A stretch of 13,729 nucleotides of DNA, taken from contig DAOVTF010000011.1 of the NCBI GenBank assembly GCA_030633225.1, positions 1-13,729 on the forward strand, written 5' to 3'. The position numbers and the translations under genes were made by a program. This document shows positions 1 through 6,807 of this stretch, one piece after another. Every line of letters starts with the position of its first letter. Position 1 is the first letter of the stretch. Under the pieces are notes generated by a model. The model saw nothing but the letters and a program-made list of their open reading frames with translations, was not told where the DNA came from and ran no database searches. This DNA comes from Flavobacteriaceae bacterium (GTDB lineage Bacteria > Bacteroidota > Bacteroidia > Flavobacteriales > Flavobacteriaceae).

Positions 1-37
1 ACAGAATTAGATAATTTGAATCTTTTTTAAATTATTT

Positions 38-2314
38 TTATTTGTTCTTCATTCGGTCTTGTGCATCTACAACAGCCACACTTACCATATTAACAATTTC
101 GTCAACACTTGCACCTAGTTGAATTAAATGTACAGGCTTGTTTAAACCCATAATTAAAGGTCCTACAGATTCAACACCTTTAAGCTCTTTTAATAATTTA
201 TAACTAATGTTGGCCGATTCTAAATTTGGATAGATCATGCCATTAACTTTTTTTCCTTCAATTTTTGAAAAAGGAAATTTCTCCGATCGCATTTTACTAT
301 TCAAGGCAAAATCAACTTGTAATTCACCATCAATAACTATTTCAGGATATGATTTATGAATGGATGTAACTGCTTCATGAATCTTTTTAGCAGATTGAGA
401 TTTAGACGAACCAAAATTAGAATGAGAAACAAAGGCTAAAACAGGTTTTAATCCAAACAATTTCATAGCAGAATTTGTCAGTCTTGCTATTTCTGCTAAT
501 TCTTCGGCATTAGGATTTATGTTTAAAGCAGTATCGGATAAAAATAAAGGACCTCGCTTTGTTAACATTAAATTTGTTGCAGAAACTTTGTTAATACCTT
601 TCTGTTTTCCAATTAATTCTATAATTGGTTTTGCCACTATAGGGTAACTTCTAGAATAACCAGTTACTAAGATATCAGCTTGATTGCTGTTTACCATCAT
701 AGAAGCAAAATAATTGCGATCACGCATTCGTTTTCTTGCTTCAAGTAAGGTAATTCCTTTTCTTTGTTTTTCTTTCCAGTAAATTTCGGCAAATTTATTT
801 TTTCGTTTTTCTTGTGCTTTTGATTTCGGATCGATTATTGGAATTTTAGCTTCAAAAAGTATTTCTTTCATCAATCGAGAAATGGTTACTTTATTTCCTA
901 ATAATATAGGTTGAGCAATTCCTTCTTCATAAACAATTTGAGCTGCTTTTAAAACATTTAAATGATCAGCTTCAGCAAAAACAACTTTTTTAGGAGATAA
1001 TTTTGCACGATTTGTAATGGTACGCATTAATTTATTGCCAGTACCTAATCTTTCTTCCAATTCTTCTTTGTACGCATCCCAATCAGTAATTGGTTTTCTT
1101 GCCACTCCTGAATCCATTGCGGCTTTTGCAACAGCAGGCGGAATTTCATAAATTAATCGTACATCAAACGGTTTAGGAATAATATAATCTTTACCAAAAT
1201 GAATGTTCTTTTCTTGGTAAGTTATATTTACTTGTTCAGGTACATTTTCCTTAGCTAATTTTGCCAGGGCTAGAACAGCGGCCATTTTCATTTCTTCATT
1301 AATTTTTGTTGCTCTAACATCTAGAGCACCTCTAAATATAAAAGGAAATCCAAGTACATTGTTTACTTGATTTGGATGGTCTGACCTACCTGTAGCCATT
1401 ATAATATCTTTTCTTGATTTAATCGCTGAATTGTATGATATTTCAGGATCCGGGTTTGCCATAGCAAAAACTATAGGATCTTTTGCCATTGATTTTATCA
1501 TTTCCGGGTTAACCACATTACCTTTTGATAAACCAATAAAAACATCAGAATCTATCATTGCCTCTTTTAAAGTATGTAGATCTCTTTTGGTTGCGAATTC
1601 CTTTTTTTGCGATGTAAGTTTTAGTCTGTCTTTTCTAATAACACCTTTACTATCACACATTACTATGTTTTCACTTTTAACACCTAGTTTTTTATATAAT
1701 CTGGTGCAGGAAACGGCAGCAGCACCAGCACCACTAATTACAACCTTAACTTTTGAAGGTTCTTTTTTTGCTATTTCTAGAGCATTTTTTAGAGCTGCAG
1801 CTGAAATTATTGCAGTTCCGTGCTGATCGTCATGCATTACAGGAATGTCTAATTCCTCTTTTAATCTACGTTCAATTTCAAAAGCTTCTGGAGCTTTAAT
1901 ATCTTCTAAATTTATACCGCCAAATGTTGGAGATATAGCTTTTACTGTATCTACAAATTTATCAATATCATGAGCATCAACTTCAATATCAAAAACGTCA
2001 ATATCTGCAAAAATTTTAAAGAGTAAGGCTTTGCCTTCCATAACAGGTTTTGAGGCAGACGGGCCTATATCTCCTAAACCTAAAACAGCTGTTCCGTTAG
2101 ATATAACAGCTACCAAATTACTTTTAGCTGTATATTTATATACATCATCCTCATTTTTTGCTATTTCCAAACAAGGTACTGCTACTCCTGGAGAATATGC
2201 TAAAGATAAATCACGTTGAGTACTATGCTTTTTTGTTGGTAAGACTTGAATTTTTCCTGGGATTGGATGTTCATGATAGTCAAGAGCATCACTTTTTTTT
2301 ATTTTTGAACACAT
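38..2314 (-). CDS. maeB: NADP-dependent malic enzyme with C-terminal phosphotransacetylase-like domain
   Basis: This enzyme converts malate to pyruvate and CO2 with reduction of NAD(P), a cytoplasmic anaplerotic and NADPH-supplying step. The 758-residue length fits the large MaeB fusion class. Visible in the malic-enzyme half (about 1-430) are LAYSPGVA (38-45, with the candidate catalytic Tyr40), EGKALLFK (93-100, candidate catalytic Lys95), the metal-binding NLEDI (135-139) and HDDQHGTA (161-168), the nucleotide-binding GAGAAA (195-200) and MANPDPE (285-291). Residues about 431-758 form the phosphotransacetylase-like domain, with [12 protein letters not shown] near 590-601. In studied MaeB proteins this domain is regulatory (acetyl-CoA sensing) rather than a working transacetylase; that is family knowledge, not shown here. 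The ATG start is preceded by a good TAnnTTTG element 25-32 bases upstream, so the gene probably has its own promoter although it lies 63 bases after queG. NADP preference is taken from the family. Identification is very secure. Confidence 0.96.
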   Translation of the reverse strand: MCSKIKKSDALDYHEHPIPGKIQVLPTKKHSTQRDLSLAYSPGVAVPCLEIAKNEDDVYKYTAKSNLVAVISNGTAVLGLGDIGPSASKPVMEGKALLFKIFADIDVFDIEVDAHDIDKFVDTVKAISPTFGGINLEDIKAPEAFEIERRLKEELDIPVMHDDQHGTAIISAAALKNALEIAKKEPSKVKVVISGAGAAAVSCTRLYKKLGVKSENIVMCDSKGVIRKDRLKLTSQKKEFATKRDLHTLKEAMIDSDVFIGLSKGNVVNPEMIKSMAKDPIVFAMANPDPEISYNSAIKSRKDIIMATGRSDHPNQVNNVLGFPFIFRGALDVRATKINEEMKMAAVLALAKLAKENVPEQVNITYQEKNIHFGKDYIIPKPFDVRLIYEIPPAVAKAAMDSGVARKPITDWDAYKEELEERLGTGNKLMRTITNRAKLSPKKVVFAEADHLNVLKAAQIVYEEGIAQPILLGNKVTISRLMKEILFEAKIPIIDPKSKAQEKRKNKFAEIYWKEKQRKGITLLEARKRMRDRNYFASMMVNSNQADILVTGYSRSYPIVAKPIIELIGKQKGINKVSATNLMLTKRGPLFLSDTALNINPNAEELAEIARLTNSAMKLFGLKPVLAFVSHSNFGSSKSQSAKKIHEAVTSIHKSYPEIVIDGELQVDFALNSKMRSEKFPFSKIEGKKVNGMIYPNLESANISYKLLKELKGVESVGPLIMGLNKPVHLIQLGASVDEIVNMVSVAVVDAQDRMKNK

Positions 2315-2338
2315 ATCTTATGTAAAAGAATTAGCGTA

Positions 2339-2346
2339 CAAAGTTA
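2339..2346 (-). promoter_or_regulatory. Predicted -7 promoter element for maeB
   Basis: On the minus strand this reads TAACTTTG, an exact match to the Bacteroidota -7 consensus TAnnTTTG. It lies in the 63-base gap between queG and maeB and would give a leader of about 20 bases. No clear TTG is seen at the -33 position; that region is only T-rich. The match suggests maeB can be transcribed independently of the genes upstream. This is a sequence match only. Confidence 0.45.
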
Positions 2347-2377
2347 GTTTATTTGAAATGCTAAAAACTAATAAAAA

Positions 2378-3301
2378 TCATTTTTTTAAGATACCAATGT
2401 TACGTTTTAAACCTGAAAACTTAGTTCGCTTTACAGCTGATTTTTTAAATATCTTATTGAATGCACTTTCAGTAATTTCTTCCCAATCATTTTTAGTCAT
2501 TTTAAGTAGATCAGGATGAGGATTGAACTGTGATTCTTGATGAGGTATAGAGAATCTATTCCACGGACAAACATCTTGGCAAATGTCACATCCAAACATC
2601 CAATCTTCAAATTTTCCTTTCATTGTTTTTGGGATTTCTTCTTTCAATTCAATTGTAAAATAAGAAATACATCTACTTCCATTAATAGTGTTGTTTTTTA
2701 AAATTGCATCTGTTGGACAGGCATCTATACATTTTGTACAATTACCACAGTGATCGGTTTTAATTGCATGGTCAAATTCCAATTCCAGATCTAAAATAAT
2801 TTCAGCTAAAAAGTAGAAAGACCCTTTTTGTTTAGTGATCAATAGAGAATGCTTACCAATCCATCCCAAACCACTTTTTTTAGCCCAAACCCGTTCAAGT
2901 ACGGGTGCGGAATCTGTAAAAACACGTGCATCTACCAGACCAACATTTTCCTGAATAAAATTTAAAAGTTCAAAAAGTTTATTTTTTATCACATGATGAT
3001 AATCTTCACCATATGCATATTTCGAGATTTGATAAGTATTTTTATTTTGAATTTCTTGTGGATAATAATTGTATTGTAGTGAGATAACCGACTTGGCTCC
3101 CGGCACTAACTTGGTAGGATCTAAGCGTTTGTCAAAGTGATTTTCCATGTAATTCATTTTACCTTGAAAACCATTCTTAAGCCATTGTTCTAATCTAGGT
3201 GCTTCTTCTTCTAAGAATTCGGCTTTAGCAATGCCACAAGAAGAAAAACCGAGACGGTTAGCTTCGGTTTTGATAAGATTTGTATTGTTTTTTATGTTTA
3301 T
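2378..3301 (-). CDS. queG: Epoxyqueuosine reductase QueG; start codon non-canonical or damaged
   Basis: QueG is a cobalamin-dependent, double [4Fe-4S] enzyme that reduces epoxyqueuosine to queuosine in the wobble base of tRNAs with GUN anticodons. Counting from the first ATG (3155-3157; 259 residues), visible features are TDSAPVLER (81-89, catalytic Asp82 by analogy with E. coli QueG), a CxxCxxCxxxCP cluster motif (Cys137, 140, 143, 147), Cys163 and CDICQDVCP (Cys190, 193, 197). The frame stays open upstream of that ATG to the TAG at 3320-3322, and the extra codons read as a typical QueG N-terminus, including [14 protein letters not shown] and later [10 protein letters not shown]. The ATG at 3157 would therefore make a truncated enzyme. 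I place the start at the ATA at 3299-3301 (307 residues) because the residues after it look like the usual QueG beginning. CTG at 3302-3304 is the alternative. No ATG, GTG or TTG exists in this stretch. The small zinc-ribbon gene ends only a few bases before it, so translational coupling is plausible. The function is secure; the start is not. Confidence 0.88.
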   Translation of the reverse strand: MNIKNNTNLIKTEANRLGFSSCGIAKAEFLEEEAPRLEQWLKNGFQGKMNYMENHFDKRLDPTKLVPGAKSVISLQYNYYPQEIQNKNTYQISKYAYGEDYHHVIKNKLFELLNFIQENVGLVDARVFTDSAPVLERVWAKKSGLGWIGKHSLLITKQKGSFYFLAEIILDLELEFDHAIKTDHCGNCTKCIDACPTDAILKNNTINGSRCISYFTIELKEEIPKTMKGKFEDWMFGCDICQDVCPWNRFSIPHQESQFNPHPDLLKMTKNDWEEITESAFNKIFKKSAVKRTKFSGLKRNIGILKK

Positions 3302-3308
3302 CAGAGTA

Positions 3309-3527
3309 TTAAACTTTTTCTAAAAACCATTGTATATTTGAACAGTTTGTACAAACATAACAGTTAGCAGATTTGTTAGCCCAATCAATATTCATCATGC
3401 TAAAAGCTTTAGTATTTAATTGAGCTTCGCGATGATAGAAGGTTTCGTTTTTACAAATGGGGCATTTTAATTTTATACCTTTAACAAATACTTGTTCTGC
3501 TGTTTTTTCTTTTGAAAATATTCCCAT
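3309..3527 (-). CDS. Small zinc-ribbon protein of unknown function
   Basis: This encodes 72 residues from the ATG at 3525-3527. An in-frame TTG two codons upstream (3531-3533) is possible but less likely. CPIC (Cys22, Cys25) and CYVCTNC (Cys56, Cys59, Cys62) give two Cys-x2-Cys knuckles about 30 residues apart, the layout of a zinc ribbon. No signal peptide or membrane segment is seen, so it should be cytoplasmic. The pattern resembles small predicted nucleic-acid-binding Zn-ribbon proteins (COG3478 / zinc_ribbon_13 type), but I cannot confirm membership. It sits between ruvB (34 bases upstream) and queG (under 10 bases downstream) and is probably co-transcribed with them. Its tight join to queG hints that its stop codon helps start queG translation. 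No function is assigned. Confidence 0.75.
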   Translation of the reverse strand: MGIFSKEKTAEQVFVKGIKLKCPICKNETFYHREAQLNTKAFSMMNIDWANKSANCYVCTNCSNIQWFLEKV

Positions 3528-3561
3528 AGTCAATCAATCTTTTTCTTTAGGTTTCAGTAGA

Positions 3562-4584
3562 TTAAAATAAACCTCCTTGAACACTTCCTTTAATTTTGCC
3601 TAAATGTTTGTAGGCCAATTCAGTTACTTCTCTACCTCTAGGTGTACGCATTATAAATCCTTCCTGAATTAAAAATGGTTCATACACCTCTTCTATGGTT
3701 TCTGTATTTTCACCAACTGCAGTTGCTAAAGTGCTTATACCAACAGGGCCACCTTTAAATTTATCAATTATGGTTGTCAGAATTTTATTATCCATTTCAT
3801 CCAAACCATGGGTATCAACATGTAAAGCATTTAAGGCAAATTTGGCAATATTTATATCAATATTTCCATCACCTTTTATTTGAGCAAAATCACGAACTCT
3901 TCTCAATAAGGCATTTGCAATTCTAGGTGTTCCCCTGCTTCTGCCTGCAATTTCAATTGCAGATTCCATTGCATTTTTAACATTTAATATTTTTGAACTT
4001 CGTTGTACTATTTGTGTTAGCAATTCCGTATTATAATATTGTAGTCTGCTACTAATACCAAATCTTGCTCTCATGGGGGCAGTCAATAAACCCGATCTTG
4101 TAGTTGCACCAATTAAAGTAAAAGGTTCTAGGTTAATTTGAACAGATCGTGCATTTGGTCCGGACTCGATCATAATATCAATTTTATAATCTTCCATAGC
4201 AGAATAAAGATATTCTTCAATTATAGGGCTAAGTCTATGAATTTCATCAATAAACAACACGTCTCTTTCGCCTAAATTAGTAAGCAAACCTGCTAAATCA
4301 CCTGGTTTATCTAAAACAGGTCCCGAAGTGACTTTTATATTGGTATTTAATTCATTGGCAAGAATATAAGCCAATGTCGTTTTTCCTAAACCAGGAGGTC
4401 CATGAAACAAGGTGTGATCTAAGGCTTCACCTCTTAAATTAGCAGCCTCAACAAAAATCTTTAAATTATCAAGAACTTGATCCTGACCGGTAAAATCACT
4501 AAATGTTAGAGGACGTAGTTTTTTTTCTACATCAATTTCTTCATTGTTATAATTTTTATTTGTAGGATCTAAATGTTCATTCAT
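3562..4584 (-). CDS. ruvB: Holliday junction branch migration DNA helicase RuvB
   Basis: RuvB is the AAA+ hexameric motor that, with RuvA, drives branch migration of Holliday junctions in recombinational repair. The 340-residue length is normal for the family. Visible features in order: Walker [10 protein letters not shown] (62-70), Walker B FIDEIH (111-116, Asp113/Glu114), sensor-1 region GATTR (159-163), arginine-finger segment MRARFG (171-176), sensor-2 GTPR (218-221), and a C-terminal winged helix with the DNA-contacting RTPRGRE (313-319). The start follows a TAnnTTTG match so closely that the mRNA may be nearly leaderless. It is followed after 34 bases by the zinc-ribbon gene and then queG, a likely short operon. 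There is nothing odd in the coding sequence. Confidence 0.98.
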   Translation of the reverse strand: MNEHLDPTNKNYNNEEIDVEKKLRPLTFSDFTGQDQVLDNLKIFVEAANLRGEALDHTLFHGPPGLGKTTLAYILANELNTNIKVTSGPVLDKPGDLAGLLTNLGERDVLFIDEIHRLSPIIEEYLYSAMEDYKIDIMIESGPNARSVQINLEPFTLIGATTRSGLLTAPMRARFGISSRLQYYNTELLTQIVQRSSKILNVKNAMESAIEIAGRSRGTPRIANALLRRVRDFAQIKGDGNIDINIAKFALNALHVDTHGLDEMDNKILTTIIDKFKGGPVGISTLATAVGENTETIEEVYEPFLIQEGFIMRTPRGREVTELAYKHLGKIKGSVQGGLF

Positions 4585-4589
4585 AAAAA

Positions 4590-4597
4590 CAAAGGTA
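4590..4597 (-). promoter_or_regulatory. Predicted -7 promoter element for ruvB, nearly leaderless
   Basis: On the minus strand this reads TACCTTTG, an exact TAnnTTTG match, with only five bases between it and the ruvB ATG at 4584. If transcription starts the usual 4-7 bases downstream, the transcript begins at or next to the start codon. The -33 region would lie inside the end of the SPOR gene, and no clear TTG is seen there. The element may be a chance match in AT-rich sequence. Confidence 0.4.
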
Positions 4598-4612
4598 AAT
4601 TAAAAATAGGTA

Positions 4613-5020
4613 CTATTTATCTTTATTAATTTCTGCCAGAACAACAATTGCACTAGGGTATTCTTTTTTAATATCTAACAATTTTTTATCTGCTTCTAGT
4701 CTGGTTTTAAAATTTCCAACTTGAACTTTCCATTGCGGGGAGCTAAAAACAATTTTAGCAGGAATTTCATCGAAAACAGCTCTAAATTCATCTTTTACTT
4801 TATAGGAATTCTTTTCATTCCCATAAAAAATTTGAATTTTAAAACCATTTAAAGTTTTTATATTTTTATTATACTGTTTTTTTTGAGTAATTACTTTATC
4901 AATATTAGCACTAGTTTGAATTTTGACAACTCCTTCTGTTTGCTGTGCATAATTAGAAAATGTAAAAAGTACTATAAATACTATACTTATAAGGTGTGTT
5001 TTTTTATTTTGAAATAACAT
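4613..5020 (-). CDS. Secreted SPOR-domain protein
   Basis: This is a 135-residue protein with a signal peptide: a basic start (NKKTH), a hydrophobic core at about 10-22 and a probable signal-peptidase I site after SNYA (residue 25). The rest, about 58-130, has the layout of a SPOR domain: GFKIQIFYG (59-67) as the first strand, and WKVQVGNFKTRLEA (97-110) followed by a helix and the final strand AIVVLAEI. SPOR domains bind peptidoglycan lacking stem peptides, so a periplasmic, wall-associated role is inferred. No other domain is visible. The gene is divergent from actA and 28 bases upstream of ruvB. It may be regulated separately from the respiratory operon although both start from the same intergenic region. 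The exact function is unknown. Confidence 0.85.
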   Translation of the reverse strand: MLFQNKKTHLISIVFIVLFTFSNYAQQTEGVVKIQTSANIDKVITQKKQYNKNIKTLNGFKIQIFYGNEKNSYKVKDEFRAVFDEIPAKIVFSSPQWKVQVGNFKTRLEADKKLLDIKKEYPSAIVVLAEINKDK

Positions 5021-5036
5021 AGAAAATATTTTTTTA

Positions 5037-5044
5037 CAAATCTA
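5037..5044 (-). promoter_or_regulatory. Predicted -7 promoter element for the SPOR-domain gene
   Basis: On the minus strand this reads TAGATTTG, matching TAnnTTTG, 17 bases before the ATG at 5020. The predicted leader is about 10 bases. No good -33 TTG is visible upstream; that stretch is almost entirely A and T. The position between the divergent genes makes it a sensible promoter site, but the support is one motif. Confidence 0.4.
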
Positions 5045-5120
5045 AAAGAATGTTTTTAAGTATAGTATATTTTTTATTATTTAGAATGGTTATAAATTAA
5101 CTTTAACATAATAATAACAT

Positions 5121-5150
5121 TTTGTCTATACGCTAGAAAATGTATTTTTG
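5121..5150 (+). promoter_or_regulatory. Bacteroidota-type promoter for the act (ACIII) operon
   Basis: TTTG at 5121-5124 and TATTTTTG at 5143-5150 match the -33 (TTTG) and -7 (TAnnTTTG) consensus of the Bacteroidota primary sigma factor, with an 18-base spacer inside the accepted range. Transcription would begin near 5155-5157, leaving a leader of about 95 bases before actA. This is the best promoter match I found in the window and the only one with both elements. It sits upstream of six same-strand genes with gaps of 34-63 bases, so it probably drives all of them. Confidence 0.7.
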
Positions 5151-5160
5151 CACAATCTAT

Positions 5161-5184
5161 TTAATATAAATCAAATTATATTAA
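5161..5184 (+). repeat. Perfect 9-bp inverted repeat in the act leader
   Basis: TTAATATAA (5161-5169) and TTATATTAA (5176-5184) are exact reverse complements separated by six bases. The repeat begins a few bases after the predicted transcription start of the act operon. It could form a 5' hairpin in the mRNA or a dimeric regulator site. Both arms are entirely A/T, so the hairpin would be weak and a chance origin is quite possible. Confidence 0.4.
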
Positions 5185-5250
5185 TTGTTATGTACAAATC
5201 CCAACAGTGTGCATTTAAATTAAAACATAAATAACTCAAATAAACTTGTA

Positions 5251-6744
5251 ATGCAAAGCAATACATTAAAAAAATTATTAGCCGGCCTATCATTCCTTTT
5301 ATTAATTTCGATAAGTTTATCTGCACAAGAAGGTGATCCGGTTAACGGAAAAAAACTTTACAATACAAATTGCGCTGCATGTCATAAATTAGATAAAAAA
5401 TTAATTGGCCCAGCTTTAAAGGGAGTTAGTGAAAAAAGGACGAACGAATGGCTACAAGCTTGGATTAAAGATAATAATGCCTTAAGAGCAAGTGGCGATC
5501 AAGATGCGATTGATATTTTTAATGAATATAATGGTATGCCAATGATTGCATATCCTCAATTATCTGAACAAGATATTAATGATATTATTGCTTATACAGA
5601 TGATAAACCTGTTGAAACTGAAACAGTAGCTTCAACTCAAGCTGTGGATCCAAAAGTAGCAATTGGTAAAAAATTATTCCAGACCAATTGTGCTGCCTGC
5701 CATAAATTAGATAAAAAATTAATAGGTCCTGCTCTAGCTAATGTTGCAGATAGAAGATCAAACGAATGGTTACATGCGTGGATTAAAGATAATAATGCCT
5801 TAAGAGCAAGTGGAGATCAAGATGCAATAGATATATTTAAAGAGTATAACGGTATGCCAATGACAGCATATCCTCAATTTTCTGATGATGATATCGATGC
5901 AATTATAGCTTATACAACTGCTGGAGATGTTAAACAAATAGCTACTACTCAAGCAGCCGAAACTGATAATTTAGCCAAGTCTAAAGGTTCAAGTAATTGG
6001 ATGAGTTATGTGGTTATTTTTGTAATTCTTTTAGTTGTAGCTTGGATTTTTATAGCAAGTAATAATGGATTCTTAAAAATAGTTGCTACTATTTTTGTAG
6101 TATTATTAGGGACCTATGTTTTGTTTGATTGGTTAATGGATATTGGTATAGATCAAGAATATCAACCAATTCAACCTATCGCATTTTCGCATAAAATTCA
6201 TGCTGGTGACAATAAAATTGATTGTGAATATTGCCACTCTTCTGCTAAAAACAGTAAAACATCTGGAATTCCTTCAGTTAATGTATGTATGAATTGTCAT
6301 AAAAGCATATCAGAATATACAGGCCCAACTTCATCAGAAAATGATAAAGCATTTTATGATGCTGAGATTCAAAAAATTTATGATGCTATTGGATGGGATG
6401 CTGAAAAATTAGCTTATATAGATAATTATAAGCAAAAACCAATTAAATGGGTTAAGGTTCATAATTTACCCGACTTTGTTTATTACAACCATTCACAACA
6501 TGTTTCTGTAGCAGGATTAGATTGTCAAAAATGTCATGGTCCTGTTGAAGAAATGGATGAAGTTTATCAATATTCTCCTTTAACTATGAATTGGTGTCTT
6601 GAATGCCATATGGAAACTAATGTTGATTTAAAAGGTAATGGATATTATGCAAAAATTCATGAAGAACTAGCAAAAAAGTTTGGCGTAGATAAAGTTACTA
6701 TTGCTCAATTAGGAGGTAAAGAATGTGGTAAGTGTCACTACTAA
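5251..6744 (+). CDS. actA: ACIII subunit ActA: heptaheme cytochrome c with two extra monoheme domains
   Basis: ActA carries the c-type hemes that take electrons from the ActB Fe-S clusters in Alternative Complex III. The 497 residues begin with a signal peptide (cleavage likely after SLSA, residue 25). Two monoheme cytochrome c domains follow, each with CAACH (41-45; 147-151) and a distal NGMPM segment (Met96/98; Met202/204) for the sixth heme ligand. Two membrane helices come next (about 250-270 and 275-296), then a C-terminal pentaheme domain with CEYCH (325), CMNCH (346), CQKCH (425), CLECH (449) and CGKCH (492). All seven CxxCH motifs should face the periplasm: two helices return the chain to the same side. 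The core ActA of the family has the five C-terminal hemes; the two N-terminal domains are an addition, 68 of 84 residues identical to each other. It is the first gene of the operon, with actB 63 bases on. The complex assignment is secure; the role of the extra domains is not known here. Confidence 0.95.
   Translation: MQSNTLKKLLAGLSFLLLISISLSAQEGDPVNGKKLYNTNCAACHKLDKKLIGPALKGVSEKRTNEWLQAWIKDNNALRASGDQDAIDIFNEYNGMPMIAYPQLSEQDINDIIAYTDDKPVETETVASTQAVDPKVAIGKKLFQTNCAACHKLDKKLIGPALANVADRRSNEWLHAWIKDNNALRASGDQDAIDIFKEYNGMPMTAYPQFSDDDIDAIIAYTTAGDVKQIATTQAAETDNLAKSKGSSNWMSYVVIFVILLVVAWIFIASNNGFLKIVATIFVVLLGTYVLFDWLMDIGIDQEYQPIQPIAFSHKIHAGDNKIDCEYCHSSAKNSKTSGIPSVNVCMNCHKSISEYTGPTSSENDKAFYDAEIQKIYDAIGWDAEKLAYIDNYKQKPIKWVKVHNLPDFVYYNHSQHVSVAGLDCQKCHGPVEEMDEVYQYSPLTMNWCLECHMETNVDLKGNGYYAKIHEELAKKFGVDKVTIAQLGGKECGKCHY
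5347..5598 (+). repeat. Tandem intragenic cytochrome c module, copy 1
   Basis: This encodes ActA residues 33-116, the first of two tandem monoheme modules with a 318-bp period. Hand alignment with copy 2 gives 68 of 84 identical residues without gaps, and the 35-base stretch 5461-5495 is identical to 5779-5813. Elsewhere many codons differ at the third position only (for example TGCGCTGCATGT against TGTGCTGCCTGC over the heme motif), so the duplication is not brand new. Confidence 0.9.
5665..5916 (+). repeat. Tandem intragenic cytochrome c module, copy 2
   Basis: This encodes ActA residues 139-222, the second monoheme module. The heme motif with its flank (CAACHKLDKKLIGPAL) and the central helix segment (AWIKDNNALRASGDQDAIDIF region) are unchanged from copy 1. 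Most differences fall just after the first helix and in the last helix. A linker of about 20 residues rich in Thr, Val and Glu joins the copies. Confidence 0.9.
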
Positions 6745-6807
6745 AAAAGATTGAGTAGTAAGCAGAAAGAAGTAAGAAAAAAAAACGAATAAACAATAAT
6801 AAAAAAT

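Noticed and set aside
1..37. Sequence after the maeB stop checked for a terminator
   Set aside because: It is A/T-rich, but I see no stem with GC pairs followed by a T run, and the window ends too soon to judge.
1431..1826. 131-codon open frame on the plus strand, opposite maeB
   Set aside because: It is fully antisense to well-conserved malic-enzyme coding sequence, has no recognisable domain, and its composition mirrors the opposite strand.
3695..3883. 62-codon plus-strand frame opposite ruvB
   Set aside because: It lies within highly conserved RuvB coding sequence and has no independent evidence.
5185..5197. TTGT-TATGT-ACAA as a possible CRP/FNR-family operator in the act leader
   Set aside because: The arms are only four to five bases and do not match the FNR (TTGAT-N4-ATCAA) or CRP consensus well, and the site is downstream of the predicted start; not enough to call an operator.
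6745..6807. Purine-rich actA-actB gap considered as a terminator, small RNA or internal promoter
   Set aside because: There is no inverted repeat and no TAnnTTTG element; it looks like an ordinary A-rich intercistronic spacer.
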